Assembly: GCA_963457665.1 (NCBI GenBank)
Contig: OY735201.1
Location: 33,393,918-33,457,917, forward strand
DNA: 64,000 nucleotides
Origin: Thysanoteuthis rhombus
Lineage: Eukaryota; Mollusca; Cephalopoda; Oegopsida; Thysanoteuthidae
Reading direction: 5' to 3'
Shown here: one piece after another, positions 1 through 10,560 of the stretch
Layout: the number at the start of each line of letters is the position of its first letter
Position numbering within the stretch: position 1 is the stretch's first letter
The notes under the pieces: generated by a model
The model's database searches: none
Told to the model about the DNA's origin: nothing
The model's input: only the letters and a program-made list of their open reading frames with translations
Translations under genes and position numbers: made by a program

Positions 1-1206
1 AAACTGATAGTTTTCAATAACTGCTTGTGTATCCATTTGAATGTTTGAAAAGCTTTTCTTGCTGGATGGGAAGATACTTATAGTATCTTCCCTCTCCAAA
101 GTCTGTCCTCTGTTCCATTGGAGTTTTCATGTTACCAAGGATTCAAACAAGGAAAATGTTAGAACTGCATAACTCAGCAAACAATAGAATTATAGCAGTC
201 TTCATTGTATGTGATATAATGAATTTATCAAAACCAACAACAGCTTTTGTATTCTAATTGTCTGTTAAATTTGCAATATTCAACAAAGTACTGAAGTGTA
301 TTCACTCTTGGCTTTTCTGATGAAAGAGGTATGACTACATTAGATTTATCTGGTTGATAAACAAAAGATAAAGGGGTGGATATCATTCAGGAGACTTGAG
401 TATTAAAATTCAAAATGTAGAAAATGTTTACATGAATCTATTTTTTCTTTTTTGTATTTTATCTTTTATTTTACGAACTGTTTAACAGGTTTCTCCTGTT
501 TTTATGGGAGTCTGGCTGGTTATCTATCCTCTGCATGTACTAGCACTGATGGAACTAGAGGGCTGAAAATTCAAACATTCACTCTTGTGTCTAGAAAAAA
601 CTTTTTTTTTTTTTTTTTCTTTTATATACCCCCCCCCCCACCCCGTTTTTTTGTGTGATATTCAATTTTCAATGTAATTGTATGCTTAGTTATTCTGTCT
701 GGTGGTGTTCATGCTTGTTTTTGTTTTTTTCGAAAATTCTGACATTTTTATTATCACTACCCAACAAAAGTTGAGAAAAGTGATTTGTTCATTGATCACC
801 ACTTTTTCCTATTTTTAATTGACCCTTCCCCCCCCCCATATGGCATGCTTTCAAAAGATGTTGGTCACATGATGGTTAGTTTTGAGGCACTAATCAGACC
901 TGTTCCAATTATAGTTTGTTATATATATGGAGAACGCAAGACATTTTCTTTGATATTCTTGAGAATACCTTGGGAATATGAATAATAATCATAATAGACT
1001 CAAACTATTTTTCTAAAATCAAATCTAAAACTACACATGAATGAACATGTAAATGATATCGTTTACATTAATTCTGAGAAAGACTGGAAATAAGCAAAAC
1101 CAAAAGTCGAAGGTTCAATTATTAGAGCACCAAGAATTCTTCTCCACCCCCACAGACAGAGACTTTCCGAAACTTGAAAATAATTTGATTTTTCTTTATT
1201 TGACAG
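1..1206 (+). other. 3' part of the intron upstream of the first visible IQGAP exon
   Basis: No coding exon matching IQGAP was found here, so the preceding exon (start of the IQ region) lies left of the window. The stretch is AT-rich and contains a T run (602-618) followed by eleven C (629-639), a second C run near 830 and a dispersed repeat unit (about 775-935, listed separately). It ends with a short pyrimidine tract and the acceptor TTTGACAG at 1199-1206. Confidence 0.7.
775..935. repeat. Dispersed unclassified repeat, copy 1
   Basis: This stretch shares a recognisable block with 16035-16165: a TATGGCATGC core, then a TTGGTCA motif, a GTGA/ATGA-GGTT block and a CTAA-CAGACCT block in the same order and spacing. 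The two copies are clearly diverged. No coding capacity or terminal repeats are visible. It may be a SINE or MITE fragment. Confidence 0.55.
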
Positions 1207-1290
1207 GCGTTTTGGAGAGGTACTCATCAACGAAAACTTTACAATGACAGAAAGCAGTATCTTAAAGATAATACTGCAGCTACTATCAAG
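1207..1290 (+). CDS. IQGAP1: IQGAP exon 1 of window (end of an IQ motif)
   Basis: The exon has 84 bases, phase 0 to phase 0, and encodes residues 1-28. It opens with the AFWRG segment that follows the IQ core of an IQ motif, then a basic helix, and ends with TIK, the start of the next IQ motif. The acceptor is TTTGACAG and the donor GTAATG. The preceding half of this IQ motif must be in an exon outside the window. Confidence 0.93.
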
Positions 1291-1643
1291 GTAATGATAC
1301 CATTTTCTTTATTATTATATTAATGAGTTTTTCTTACTAACTTTTGTACTTAGTAGAAATAAAGTTGTAAGAGGCAAATATTCTTTATTTATGATATACA
1401 TTTTTTTTCTTTTTTTTTTTTTTTTTAAGTACAAGATTCTTCCCCTACATTTCTATCTAAAATTGGCATTTGCTTAAAATTAGGAAAGAAAATTTTTGCT
1501 AGTTACCATTTATTTGCTTACCATGTGTACATATGCATAGACATATAATGTATGTGTGGAATATACAATTTGTTTTGTATGAATAGTTGTTTCTATTAGA
1601 TAACCTTGTTGACTAAATTTTAAAAATTTTGTTTCTATTTCAG
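1291..1643 (+). other. Intron 1
   Basis: The intron is 353 bases long with a 17-base T run at 1410-1426. Nothing else is recognised. Confidence 0.85.
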
Positions 1644-1715
1644 TTACAAGCTAACACCAGAATGTATTTGGCTAGGAAGCATTACAGAAATAGGCTTAAA
1701 TATTTTAGAGATAAT
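1644..1715 (+). CDS. IQGAP1: IQGAP exon 2 of window (IQ motif)
   Basis: The exon has 72 bases, phase 0 to phase 0, residues 29-52. It encodes LQANTRMYLARKHY, which fits the IQ pattern (hydrophobic-Q-x3-R-x4-R), followed by a basic helix ending in YFRDN as in other IQGAPs. The acceptor TTTCAG and donor GTAAGT are consensus. Confidence 0.95.
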
Positions 1716-2723
1716 GTAAGTTACTGTTTTCTACTTTTTTCCTCTTGAATGATATTTTCAAACTGGGCCACAGCTGAGGTTTATAAAACACAGAATGCAA
1801 AGAAAGTTACCCGGATTCAATTACTGTACATTCTCGCATTAGTCAGTGGTTTTCAACCTGGGGTGCTGATATCAGTCATTGCAGTAGGTGAGAACTATTC
1901 ATGAAGCTTCCAGATTTAAAATCACCCCCACCTACCTGAGAGCTACCTTAGGCAGATTGTTATCTTTACAACATTAAATTCAAAATGTGGACAGCTTGAA
2001 CTATTTTTCAATGACAAAACTACCATTGTGATAATAAGTCTGCTGCTTTTATTTGTTCTGCAATTGGTTTAACCCAACCTCAACCCTACAGATGATTGGA
2101 GAAAAAATTTCAGTGAATTTCAATGTGATGAAAAAAATGTAACCCAACCCTAAACATATCTCAAACTCATATCATTTGTGATAATAAAATACAATTTAAA
2201 TGGTCAAGTTTTCTGCTTTCGTTTGGAAACGAAATTTTTGACAAATTCAGATAAAGTTTATCAAAAAGTGAGGAAAAAACTGATCAGAGAAAATTTCAAA
2301 CACACAGTGCAGCAAAATCTAATGCAGAAAAGATAACGATCACTGTTTCTTCTTTTTAAGGACCATATTTTTATTCTTCAAATTCAGGAAAATATATCTG
2401 TAGTCTCTTTTTTGAAATAATATAAAAGTTTGTTGTTTTTTTTTTCCCCCTCTTTTAAAAGGAAATTCCAAAAAGAAATCAATAATTTGATGTATCATAC
2501 AGTGTGCGAGTGACAATTTTTTTTTTTTTTTACCTTTATGGTCTAATGAAATAATGGGAAGATGCCCAGATTGGTTTGGTAGTAGCTATGGCCCTGTTAT
2601 CAAAATTTAAAAATGATTAATATTTATATATATTCCCTTAACCATCTTACTTCAATTAATTTATGTTTTATTATTCATTCTTAATGCCTTTAAATGATGC
2701 ATATATTACTGTTTTTGTTTTAG
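1716..2723 (+). other. Intron 2
   Basis: The intron is 1008 bases. It contains a hAT-like terminus at 1844 (listed separately), stretches with repeated AACCCAACC-type words near 2070-2150, and a 15-base T run at 2517-2531. No ORF or RNA gene is recognised. Confidence 0.8.
1844..2160 (+). mobile_element. hAT-like non-autonomous element, left end (right end not found)
   Basis: The sequence at 1844 begins CAGTGGTTTTCAACCTGGGG, which closely resembles the terminal inverted repeat of hAT elements (CAGTGGTTCTCAACC type). I could not find the matching inverted end, so the right boundary is only a guess. No transposase reading frame is present, so this is probably a MITE or a broken copy. Confidence 0.4.
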
Positions 2724-2793
2724 ATAAATGCCATTATAAAAATCCAAGCATTTGTCCGGTCAAACCTTGCAAGACATGATTACAAATCCTTAG
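2724..2793 (+). CDS. IQGAP1: IQGAP exon 3 of window (last IQ motif)
   Basis: The exon has 70 bases, phase 0 to phase 1, residues 53-75 plus one base. It encodes INAIIKIQAFVRSNLARHDY, matching the fourth IQ motif of known IQGAPs, where the equivalent is INDIIKIQAFIRANKARDDY. The donor is GTGAGT. The split codon completes as Val with the first two bases of the next exon. Confidence 0.95.
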
Positions 2794-3284
2794 GTGAGTA
2801 TGTGCTATAAGAGAATTTCTAGGAACCCTTGATATCTTTCTACTTGTGGATTTGAAGAGGGATGTTTTGTGATGGATCTAAACCAATTTTTTTCTTCACT
2901 TTCTTGTCACTCACCCTTTCTTTTCTCTCTCCTTTTGTGTTGCTGCTTCTCTTTTCTCCAGTTTCCTCCTAGATCTTCACATTCTAGCTATTTCTCCTCC
3001 TTGCTCCCATCTCACCATCCAAGCTGCACTGTAACACTTTGCCTTGTTCCTAATTTGTCATACTACTCAACCTGGATCTGTATGTTGTTCGGGAGAGATC
3101 TGTTTGAATGTGCTGTCTGAATATGTCACTAGTACCGCCTGGTTTCTGATGACTGATCTTAGTTGTATCCCATGGTAATTTGTAATGCCTTTTAGTAGTA
3201 GCATGTTTTGTGGTGCAGAAGGAATTAAACTGAAATAAGTCAAATGATCATTATTGATGAGAATCTCCTTTTATTTTATTATCA

Positions 3285-3795
3285 GCAGTTGCAACTTTTT
3301 AGCACGTGTTGTTTGACATAGACTTTTGCCAAGATTTGCCAGACATCTTTATCATAAGCGTCTAGGAGCCAATACTATCTGAACTTGTCTAGTTTGTCAC
3401 ACCAGCATATATTTTGCTAGCCACATTTAGGCATATGATCTCTGGGAATTTACATTAGTTGTGATGTCCAGCAGTTGTCCAATATTCTTGCAAGATGGGC
3501 ACCCTATTGCTATTTGAGTTTTCTAATGGTTTCTATATCACTGAATTTTTTTTTTTCTAATGTACTGTGCTGTCTTGTGATCTGTGATATTGAGCATGGT
3601 TTTCAGCTTGAGGATCAATATTTTGGCTAGATTCCATGTTACAGCTCCATAGGTGACTATCAGGAGGATGCATTGGTTGTATACCCTTCTTTTTCATCCT
3701 GTTAGGATTTTCTTGTTCTTTAAAGTTGAGTTTGCTCTGCTGAAAGTTTTCCAGTCTAGACTGATTCTTCACTTGAGTGAGATATTCACAATTAC
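3285..3795 (-). mobile_element. RTE-like LINE 3' fragment, copy A
   Basis: On the minus strand this matches the end of the reverse-transcriptase ORF seen better preserved at 51461-52350, with landmarks for the YNQCIL, WAGH and DREVW segments still aligned. It is heavily mutated, with stops and frameshifts, and lacks the (ATC)n tail present next to copies C, D and E. It is 5'-truncated, as expected for target-primed reverse transcription. Confidence 0.75.
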
Positions 3796-4254
3796 TGTAA
3801 TGGAGATGGTAAAGAAATGCCTGTAGTTTGATTGATTGAATGTTACTTCCTTGTGAGTAGAGATGTGAATGGTAGTGAAAGAGATGCCTTGCATTAACCA
3901 AGTCATGACAGACTTACAAACCACATCTGGACCAAATAGATGCTCTGTTTTAAGTTGTAAATATACAATTTGAACAAAGTGAAATCACCAGTCTGAACAT
4001 CTGAGAACTGGTTTCATTTGCTGGCCTGCTCAAGTTGAATGTATTAAGAATCAGCACTATTAATCAAAGCTCTGCCTTCAGGCATCTGTTACCTATTTCC
4101 TCTGAAACTATGTTGGATAACTGGTTGATGAATGTGCTTTTCCGCAAACATCTTGATTCTCTCGGAGTCCTTCCAATGTAGGGCTGCCAAGGTAAACTGA
4201 TTTTCTCTGAAATCAATATTGTGGCATAATCTAGTAAATCGAATGAGCTGTATC

Positions 4255-4385
4255 CCATGGAGAGACATTCATCATCTTACAGGAGTCCTCAGCTCCTAAT
4301 ACTGAATTCTACTCAGTTATACTGATGAACTTTATATTAATTCTGGGTTCAAATCCCAATAAGGCCACCTGCTAATTATTTTCCA
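4255..4385 (+). repeat. Possible tRNA-derived SINE fragment
   Basis: The stretch contains GGGTTCAAATCCC at about 4347, a good match to the internal B box of RNA polymerase III promoters with its T-stem complement. A convincing A box upstream is not visible. The family is not identified. Confidence 0.3.
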
Positions 4386-5699
4386 TTTTCAAATTTTTGT
4401 TCAATTTATTACTGCTCTAATCAGTTACACGAATTTCATCTAATTTTAAATTGAGATTGCAAGCTTTTTTCTTGTATCATTTTCAAACGATACGTTTATG
4501 TGCTAAATAAGATAAAAATGTATCTATACTCTGTTTATTCATTGGATGTATTATATTTTCTAAACTAAGTTTTTATTATTGGTTTAAACATTTATTTTTT
4601 TCCTTTTTTATACTTGAAGCATCTTTCTAGATTCATCAAACATTCTCAAATTTTACATTTTATTTTCAATTGGAACAAATGAAATAAAATGAAAAAAAAA
4701 AGTCAAATGTAGCATAAAAAATAACTAAAGGGGGTTTTGTCATAGAGGTTTGCCAAAAAATCTACCTTGTTATAAAAATGCTCCACACTGTCTCAAAAAC
4801 ATGTATGGAACAGACTTGAATTATATTTTTGAGGTTATGGATTTTTTTTATTTATTTTATATAAAAGCCCAGATTCTTGAGTTGAGTAATAAGCAAGTTT
4901 GGTACTCTGAAGTTCACAATTTTGAAAAAATTTAAGATTCAGTTTTACTGCATTATTTCCAACTCAAAGTTTACCATTCAATTCTATTGTACAGGAATAA
5001 ATAATTTCCCTGCTTTCTCGTTTGTGTTCACAAACAGATAAAAAAAACATTCTGTCAAAGTAAGTTACTATAAAGTGTTATTGCTTTGAAAATATTTTAT
5101 TTTGTGTGTTCAATTACTATACACAATTTTTCTTTTTAGGAAATAGCATTATTTCCTATTACAAATCCTTAAGTATTGAGCATCTATTAATTGTAAATAA
5201 ATATACACGATGGAGAATATTTTCGAAGGTTAGACTTCCATTCCCTATCCTTTAGATAACATTTTTTCTTTCTTTCCTTTTTGCTAATGGTAGATTCTAA
5301 CAATTGCAGCGTCTGCAACTTGGTCAGCTCCAATTTGTTGCCTTAAATCACTGTGATTTTCTCACAACTGATTTAAGTGCTTGAACTCAAGGACTGGTGA
5401 CTGTTAATAGAAATTTGCCTCTTTCTCTCTCTCATCTAACCACTTGGTTAAATTTGTCATGTACATTCAACACTTACTACACATGAAAAAGTTCTTGAAG
5501 GTTTCATTCGTGAAATGGGTGAAATATTTGTACGCATTAATTTCAATATACTCATTAACTTCTCAGAAATATTGATGCATAAACTTTTCCAAAATTGATT
5601 AAATCTTTCTAAAAATGCAAATTGTCAGATGTAAAATTTTACATTTAGATAATTGCCTGTAGAACAAGCATACTTTTTCTAATTGATGCCTCAATTTGT

Positions 5700-6490
5700 C
5701 ATCCATAAAAGCTATGGTGCATATAAGACATGAATTTAGAAAACTTTGTCTGAACTTGATAGAAATAGTGCAGTTATTATCAAAGAACTAGCTGATATTC
5801 AAGCCATACAACAGCTCACTGTCATTTACATTGACTTGGAAAGGTGCCTTTTCTCTGATTTGCCAGAAGACAACCATGAAGCAAGGGTAGATATCTGCAA
5901 TTTTGGAAACTCATCTCTCCATTTTTTTTGACAGATTAGTGACTTGTGATGAAAAATGGATATTTTACTAGAATATTGAACAATACAGTGTCTTCATGGA
6001 GGCAAACATGATTAAGCACAACCCAAAATAAACTTTTATCTAAGGAAAGTTTTGCTAAGTGTTTGATACAATAGTGTTGGTATGGTCTTTGAGTTTTTAC
6101 CAGCCAGTGTTACAATTGCAGCCAATATCTGTTGTCAGCAGTTGGAGGATTTCAACACTATTTTGATGGGAAAAAAGCCCAATTTGATCATTCGCAAAAG
6201 TTTGGTATTCCATCATGATAATGCATGGCCCTTTACAGCAAAGATTGATCACATCTGAAAAGAATGAAGACCTTAGCTTGATGAAAAATTCTGCACCCTC
6301 CTGTAGATCTTGATAACCACCTATTCCAGAGTTTACAACATCATCATTGTGATGAACTAATCCTTAGAACACATGAAGAATTAGAAACTACCCTCTTGAC
6401 ATTCTCTTCCTCCAAACCAAGATACTTTTACAATGATGGTATGAAGTTTGTGAATTGTTGGGAGGAAGTTTATCATGGAATTAGATAATG
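5700..6490 (+). pseudogene. Decayed mariner-family transposase
   Basis: Reading across frames shows transposase landmarks in the right order: EDNHEARVDIC (around 5865-5900), VTCDEKWIFY (around 5942-5970), HHDNAWP (around 6210-6230, equivalent to the HDNARPH motif) and VNCWEEVYHG (around 6450-6475). These are hallmarks of mariner elements of the Tc1/mariner superfamily. Stops and frameshifts occur throughout, so it is inactive. Terminal inverted repeats were not located. Confidence 0.8.
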
Positions 6491-7107
6491 TTCTAATTAA
6501 ACATGACTGGATTTGGACATTACATATGGGATTACCTGATGTTTATTAGGTAGCCTGTATGTCTATTAGAAAATTGCTAGGGTCATAGTTTGATATTGAA
6601 GCCTTTTTTTAAATATTCAAGCATTGTCTTTTTCTTGAGAAACTGTATCGTAGTTGAATGCCACAAACAAAAAAATTAGAAAAGTAATAAAACCTTGTCT
6701 GGGATCAACTTCTTTACTGAGGTCAAACTGAGTATAAGGGTAACTATATATTTTTAATTTCCTGTTGTTCACAAAGTGTCTAGCAAAACAAATGGTGACT
6801 AAGAGAGATGTTAAATGATTCATTGAAAGTGATTTTAAAAGGAACTGTATTTGAGAATAATATGAAATATAAAACCACCTGGACTTTCCTTTATGCACAC
6901 AGTTTGAATCTAATTGAACTTGTAGTATCAGCGGAGTCAATGACAACCAACCAACCACTCAAATCAAATAATCATGAGATTGGAGCTTACTAAACATTTG
7001 TATTCAATTCACATTGGCTGGTCCCTCAGTGTTAGTGTCTGATAAATACACTGAGCCATTGATTGACTCATAATTAGTAACTCTAAGAATAAACTTGGTT
7101 TGGGTAT

Positions 7108-7167
<60 letters not shown>
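7108..7167. repeat. (AT)n microsatellite
   Basis: Alternating AT over about 60 bases, interrupted by isolated G residues. It produces a spurious Tyr-Ile repeat on the minus strand. Confidence 0.95.
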
Positions 7168-7697
7168 ATTTTATTCTGGATGTGCTAGCAGAGCTTGGTA
7201 AAATAGTTTGTCTTGTATGTATCAAAGATGGCACTAGTCTTGAATATTGCAAATGATTTCATGATATAGATTTAATGAAAACACAATTGGAGATCTTTCA
7301 TGTTTAAATGGATAACTGACAGGATGCAATTTTCTACAAATTTTACTATATTAGTCTGGTGTCCATAAGAATCTGAAAGATAAACAAATCTCTGCCTAAA
7401 GCTTAATCGCCTCCCCCCTTAAAATAACTAGTAAAATTTAACATGTTGAAAGTTTTGTTAAACATGGTATTTGATTGTATCAAATCTAAAGTAGAGCTTT
7501 ACTAACATTTGGGTACATAAGTTGAAGATATATCTAACCTAATTGCTGATGTGCATAGTTTTCTATTTTCAACTGATATTGTATAACTAATATAAATGAA
7601 TTTTATATTCAATTTAATGAAATTTCATTTCAAGATTTATCAAGTATTTATCAGTTTTTTTCCTAGTTTAACATTGTTTCCTTTCCTTCTCCTTCAG

Positions 7698-7784
7698 TTT
7701 ATGATGATAATCCACCATTGTCAGTTGTGCGCAAATTTGTCCCTCTTCTTGATGCCAGTGATGCTGATTATGCAGAGGAACTGG
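7698..7784 (+). CDS. IQGAP1: IQGAP exon 4 of window (linker after IQ motifs)
   Basis: The exon has 87 bases, phase 1 to phase 1. It encodes DDNPPLSVVRKFVPLLD and the acidic stretch that follows, aligning with the PPMVVVRKFVHLLDQSD region just after the IQ motifs of human IQGAP1. The acceptor is CTTCAG and the donor GTAGGT. Confidence 0.95.
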
Positions 7785-7837
7785 GTAGGTGAAGAACAAA
7801 AATCTTGGAAAATCATTTTATGCATTTTGACTTACGT

Positions 7838-7875
<38 letters not shown>

Positions 7876-7945
7876 CTGAATCGTTCTTGTATTATCAACT
7901 TTGAGAAAACAATTTTATCATTTTTCTCTTTTTATCATATTTTAG
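7785..7945 (+). other. Intron 4 with 35-base T run
   Basis: The shortest intron of the gene (161 bases). An uninterrupted run of 35 T occupies 7841-7875, about one fifth of its length, and lies 70 bases before the acceptor TTTTAG. Confidence 0.9.
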
Positions 7946-8067
7946 AATTACAGAAGCTACGACAACAGGTAGTGTCAGATATTCGTTCCAATCAACAGCT
8001 TGAACATGACCTTGACCAAATGGATATCAAAATTGGTTTGCTAATTAAGAATCGAATCACACTACAG
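7946..8067 (+). CDS. IQGAP1: IQGAP exon 5 of window (helical linker)
   Basis: The exon has 122 bases, phase 1 to phase 0, ending at residue 145. It encodes the highly conserved IRSNQQLEHDLDQMDIKIGL segment and ends in NRITLQ. The donor GTTGGT is weak at position +3. Only conservation is used for identification. Confidence 0.95.
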
Positions 8068-9140
8068 GTTGGTTGAAGTTATAAATTCTAGTTTAAATTT
8101 TTGAATATGTAAAAGCAACTCTTCTAATCATATAGAGATGAAAATCTATCAACAACTTGTACGGAGCCGTGAAAATAACATGTAACATTTATAAATTAAA
8201 ATATTAGAGTAAATAATGTTTGATAGAGAATTTTTCATCGTTGAAATGAAAATAGAAAATTTAATTGGAATGCTTTTTGATTTGGAAATGAATTTTGCTG
8301 ATAGAAATTCAAATTTGATTCCCAATGAAGAAATTAACTTGATAAATCTCAACTTTATCGTATGCCACATATTCCTTGAAACTTGAAATCCCAAAAGACT
8401 TGAAATAAATTGTAACTGTTCTTTAGTCTCAATTCCTTTCTGATATTTAAATCTGATATTCCATCCTATCATTTTTTTATATATATATTGTGTAGATTTT
8501 AAATATATCTTAATGTACAATAGTTTTTAGTAGCAAAATAGATTCCTTGATTGAGGAAAGATCCAACTAAGTGATTCTTTTGAAATGAGTGAGATTCTGA
8601 ATTCGAGCTTAGTAATTGAATCTCAAAGTATACAAAGATAGTCTTCTTTTTTATTTTATTTTTTTTTTTTTAGTTCACCTAAAATTCTCTAACATGGGCA
8701 AGTCTTGTTGATTATGATGCTATCAGAATTTAATATTGATTCTTTTTAATATATTTACCTCTACAATTTGTATTGTATAAACTTTTGTGTCAAACACTGA
8801 ATTTTTGCTATTGTAAAAATAACTATTCCTTATAGTTGAACTTCACAGCCAAAGTTATACTTCATTTAATGAGAGTTTATTCAACAAGTGATAATCGTTG
8901 ATATAATATTGTCTACAAATTTGAATGATTCCTGTAGTATCAGATAATTTATATTAAAATGATTCATTACCCTACTTGGATTATAATCGGTTCATAATTT
9001 TTTATTGATTTTGGTCCAATTTTTCTGCTTAATGAAAGCAACCCCAGCTGCATGTTAATTTCTAAAAGTTAGTTTTTTGTTCAAATTTAGTTTAATGAGG
9101 ATTTAGGGAGTAGCTCAGTTGTTTGTTTGGTTTCTTTTAG
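8068..9140 (+). other. Intron 5
   Basis: The intron is 1073 bases, AT-rich, with several T runs of up to 13 bases. A 123-codon minus-strand open frame (8149-8520) is rich in Ile, Lys and Ser and looks like a product of base composition. No repeat family or gene is recognised. Confidence 0.8.
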
Positions 9141-9439
9141 GATGTCGTGTCTCACAACCGTAAGTTGAAGAAGCACACTGAGCGTTCAGCTGCAATGGCC
9201 CGAGGATTAAAAGCTTTGAGTAGGGAGAGTCGAGAGAGGTTGGATGCTTATCAGCATTTGTTCTACTTGTTACAAACTCACCCATCGTATCTGGCCAAGT
9301 TGATATTTGAAATGCCTCAAAGTAAAACGACAAAGTTTATGGAATCTGTGATTTTTTCTTTGTTCAACTATGGCTCAAATGCAAGAGAGGAATTTCTCCT
9401 GCTCCGCCTATTCAAAACAGCTTTGGAAGAAGAAATTAC
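9141..9439 (+). CDS. IQGAP1: IQGAP exon 6 of window (start of RasGAP-related domain)
   Basis: The largest exon seen (299 bases, phase 0 to phase 2, residues 146-244). It encodes a basic stretch, the GLKALSRESRERLDAYQHLF segment, then the first GRD helices including LLRLFKTALEEEI. The Thr of FKTAL (codon 9417-9419) is the residue that replaces the catalytic arginine finger in human IQGAP1 (Thr1046), so the domain is expected to lack GTPase-activating activity, as in known IQGAPs. The donor GTAAGT begins at 9440. Confidence 0.97.
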
Positions 9440-9726
9440 GTAAGTAACAACTTTGCTCATATTTGACTTACAGAAATTAAAGACATTTAAAGCAGATTTT
9501 ACTTTTCATGTAATTAATTTCTTTGGCCCATATTTTGATGTGGAGTCTTTAATGAAATTGTCAATTTGATGTTCAGTAAAAAAAATACTGAATTTTAATC
9601 AGTCTTGTGTATCAGTCTGCAAAAAAACTTGAAAATATTTTCTTGGAACTTGTTCAATAAATTTAAATGTTTAATGTCTAGATCTGATTAGACTTTGAGG
9701 CTCTCCAGCTTTATACCACCACCCCT

Positions 9727-9828
9727 TCCTTCTCTCTCTCTCTCTCCTCATCTCTCTCTCTTCCTCCTCCATCTCTCTCTCTCTCTTCTCTCCTCTTTCT
9801 CCCTCTCTTCTCTCTCTCTCTCTCCACC
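9727..9828 (+). repeat. Pyrimidine-only (CT-rich) tract
   Basis: About 100 bases almost entirely of C and T, built from CTCTCT, CTTCCTCC and TCTCCC blocks. The minus strand reads as an Arg/Glu-rich open frame purely as a result. Such homopurine-homopyrimidine tracts can form triplex DNA. Confidence 0.9.
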
Positions 9829-9879
9829 ACTCAGCCCTTTTACGTCTCTCCATTCTCCGTCACCAGACCTTTTGCTTGC

Positions 9880-10560
9880 TGCCTTTCTCTCATTTGTTGA
9901 TGGTGATGTCAATAAAGCTGTTGGGCGCTACTACCTCTGGACCCCAACATAGGAGACAAGTAGTGGGAGGTGAAGTATAATGGAGTTCTGGAGACTGCAG
10001 ATTTCTTATGTGTCATTCTAGCCCCTTTGGAAAGTGGTGCATGTCACTTTCTTCTGTTGTCATTGTGCTATGAGTTTTGTGTTGACTTTGTTGTCTGCAA
10101 ACAAGGGCAGAAAAGCTAGCTAAGTTGGACGGTATCATCAATACTCCTCATTCAGGTGTGAGTAGCTTTATTGCTACTCTAGTATAATAATGGTATGTGG
10201 TTTCATTCCTACAGCTAACTTCTATGCTACAAGATTCACTGTTATGAAATGTGTTCAGGACCCTGAAGGAGTTTAGTTTTACATCGACAGGATGAGATCC
10301 TTTCCAGTAAGTCCAGCAACTTCAAACAAGTGTTGATAATAATTTTGTAGAAGTTCAATTCGCACCAATTTTGCAGGATCAGCTTACCACACTGATGGGC
10401 AAGCATACATGTTGAAACCCAGAAGGCAATCTAACTTGAACCAGCCTGTGGTCCTGAATATATTGACATCAGTGATCATTAATCACTGACCTACCACACA
10501 CAGCTGTTTATTTTTCACTCCCTAAAAAAAGCTGTGACCAAATAATTTGACAAATGAGCC
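9880..10560. repeat. Unclassified transposon-like stretch
   Basis: Base composition is more even than in the flanking intron, with words such as TTGGGCGCTACTACC that look like part of a larger dispersed element. It contains a palindrome at 10469-10489 (TCAGTGAT / ATCACTGA). No coding frame or end repeats are recognised. A repeat call is only a guess from composition. Confidence 0.25.

Larger units (their letters stand above)
2794..7697 (+). other. Intron 3 (4.9 kb, repeat-rich)
   Basis: It carries an antisense RTE-like LINE fragment (about 3285-3795), a possible SINE box (near 4345), a mariner fossil (about 5700-6490) and an (AT)n array (7108-7167). The stretches 4380-5690 and 6500-7100 hold AT-rich sequence with no recognised gene. 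A 64-codon minus-strand open frame at 4064-4258 and a 113-codon one at 6617-6958 resemble nothing I know. Confidence 0.8.

Noticed and set aside
452-658. Possible upstream IQGAP exon around 488-600
   Set aside because: The translation does not match the IQ or WW regions and no acceptor-donor pair gives a phase that joins exon 1.
8149-8520. 123-codon minus-strand frame in intron 5
   Set aside because: Ile/Lys/Ser-rich composition as expected of AT-rich noncoding DNA. No domain.
9671-9853. Arg/Glu-rich minus-strand frame
   Set aside because: It is only the complement of the pyrimidine tract.
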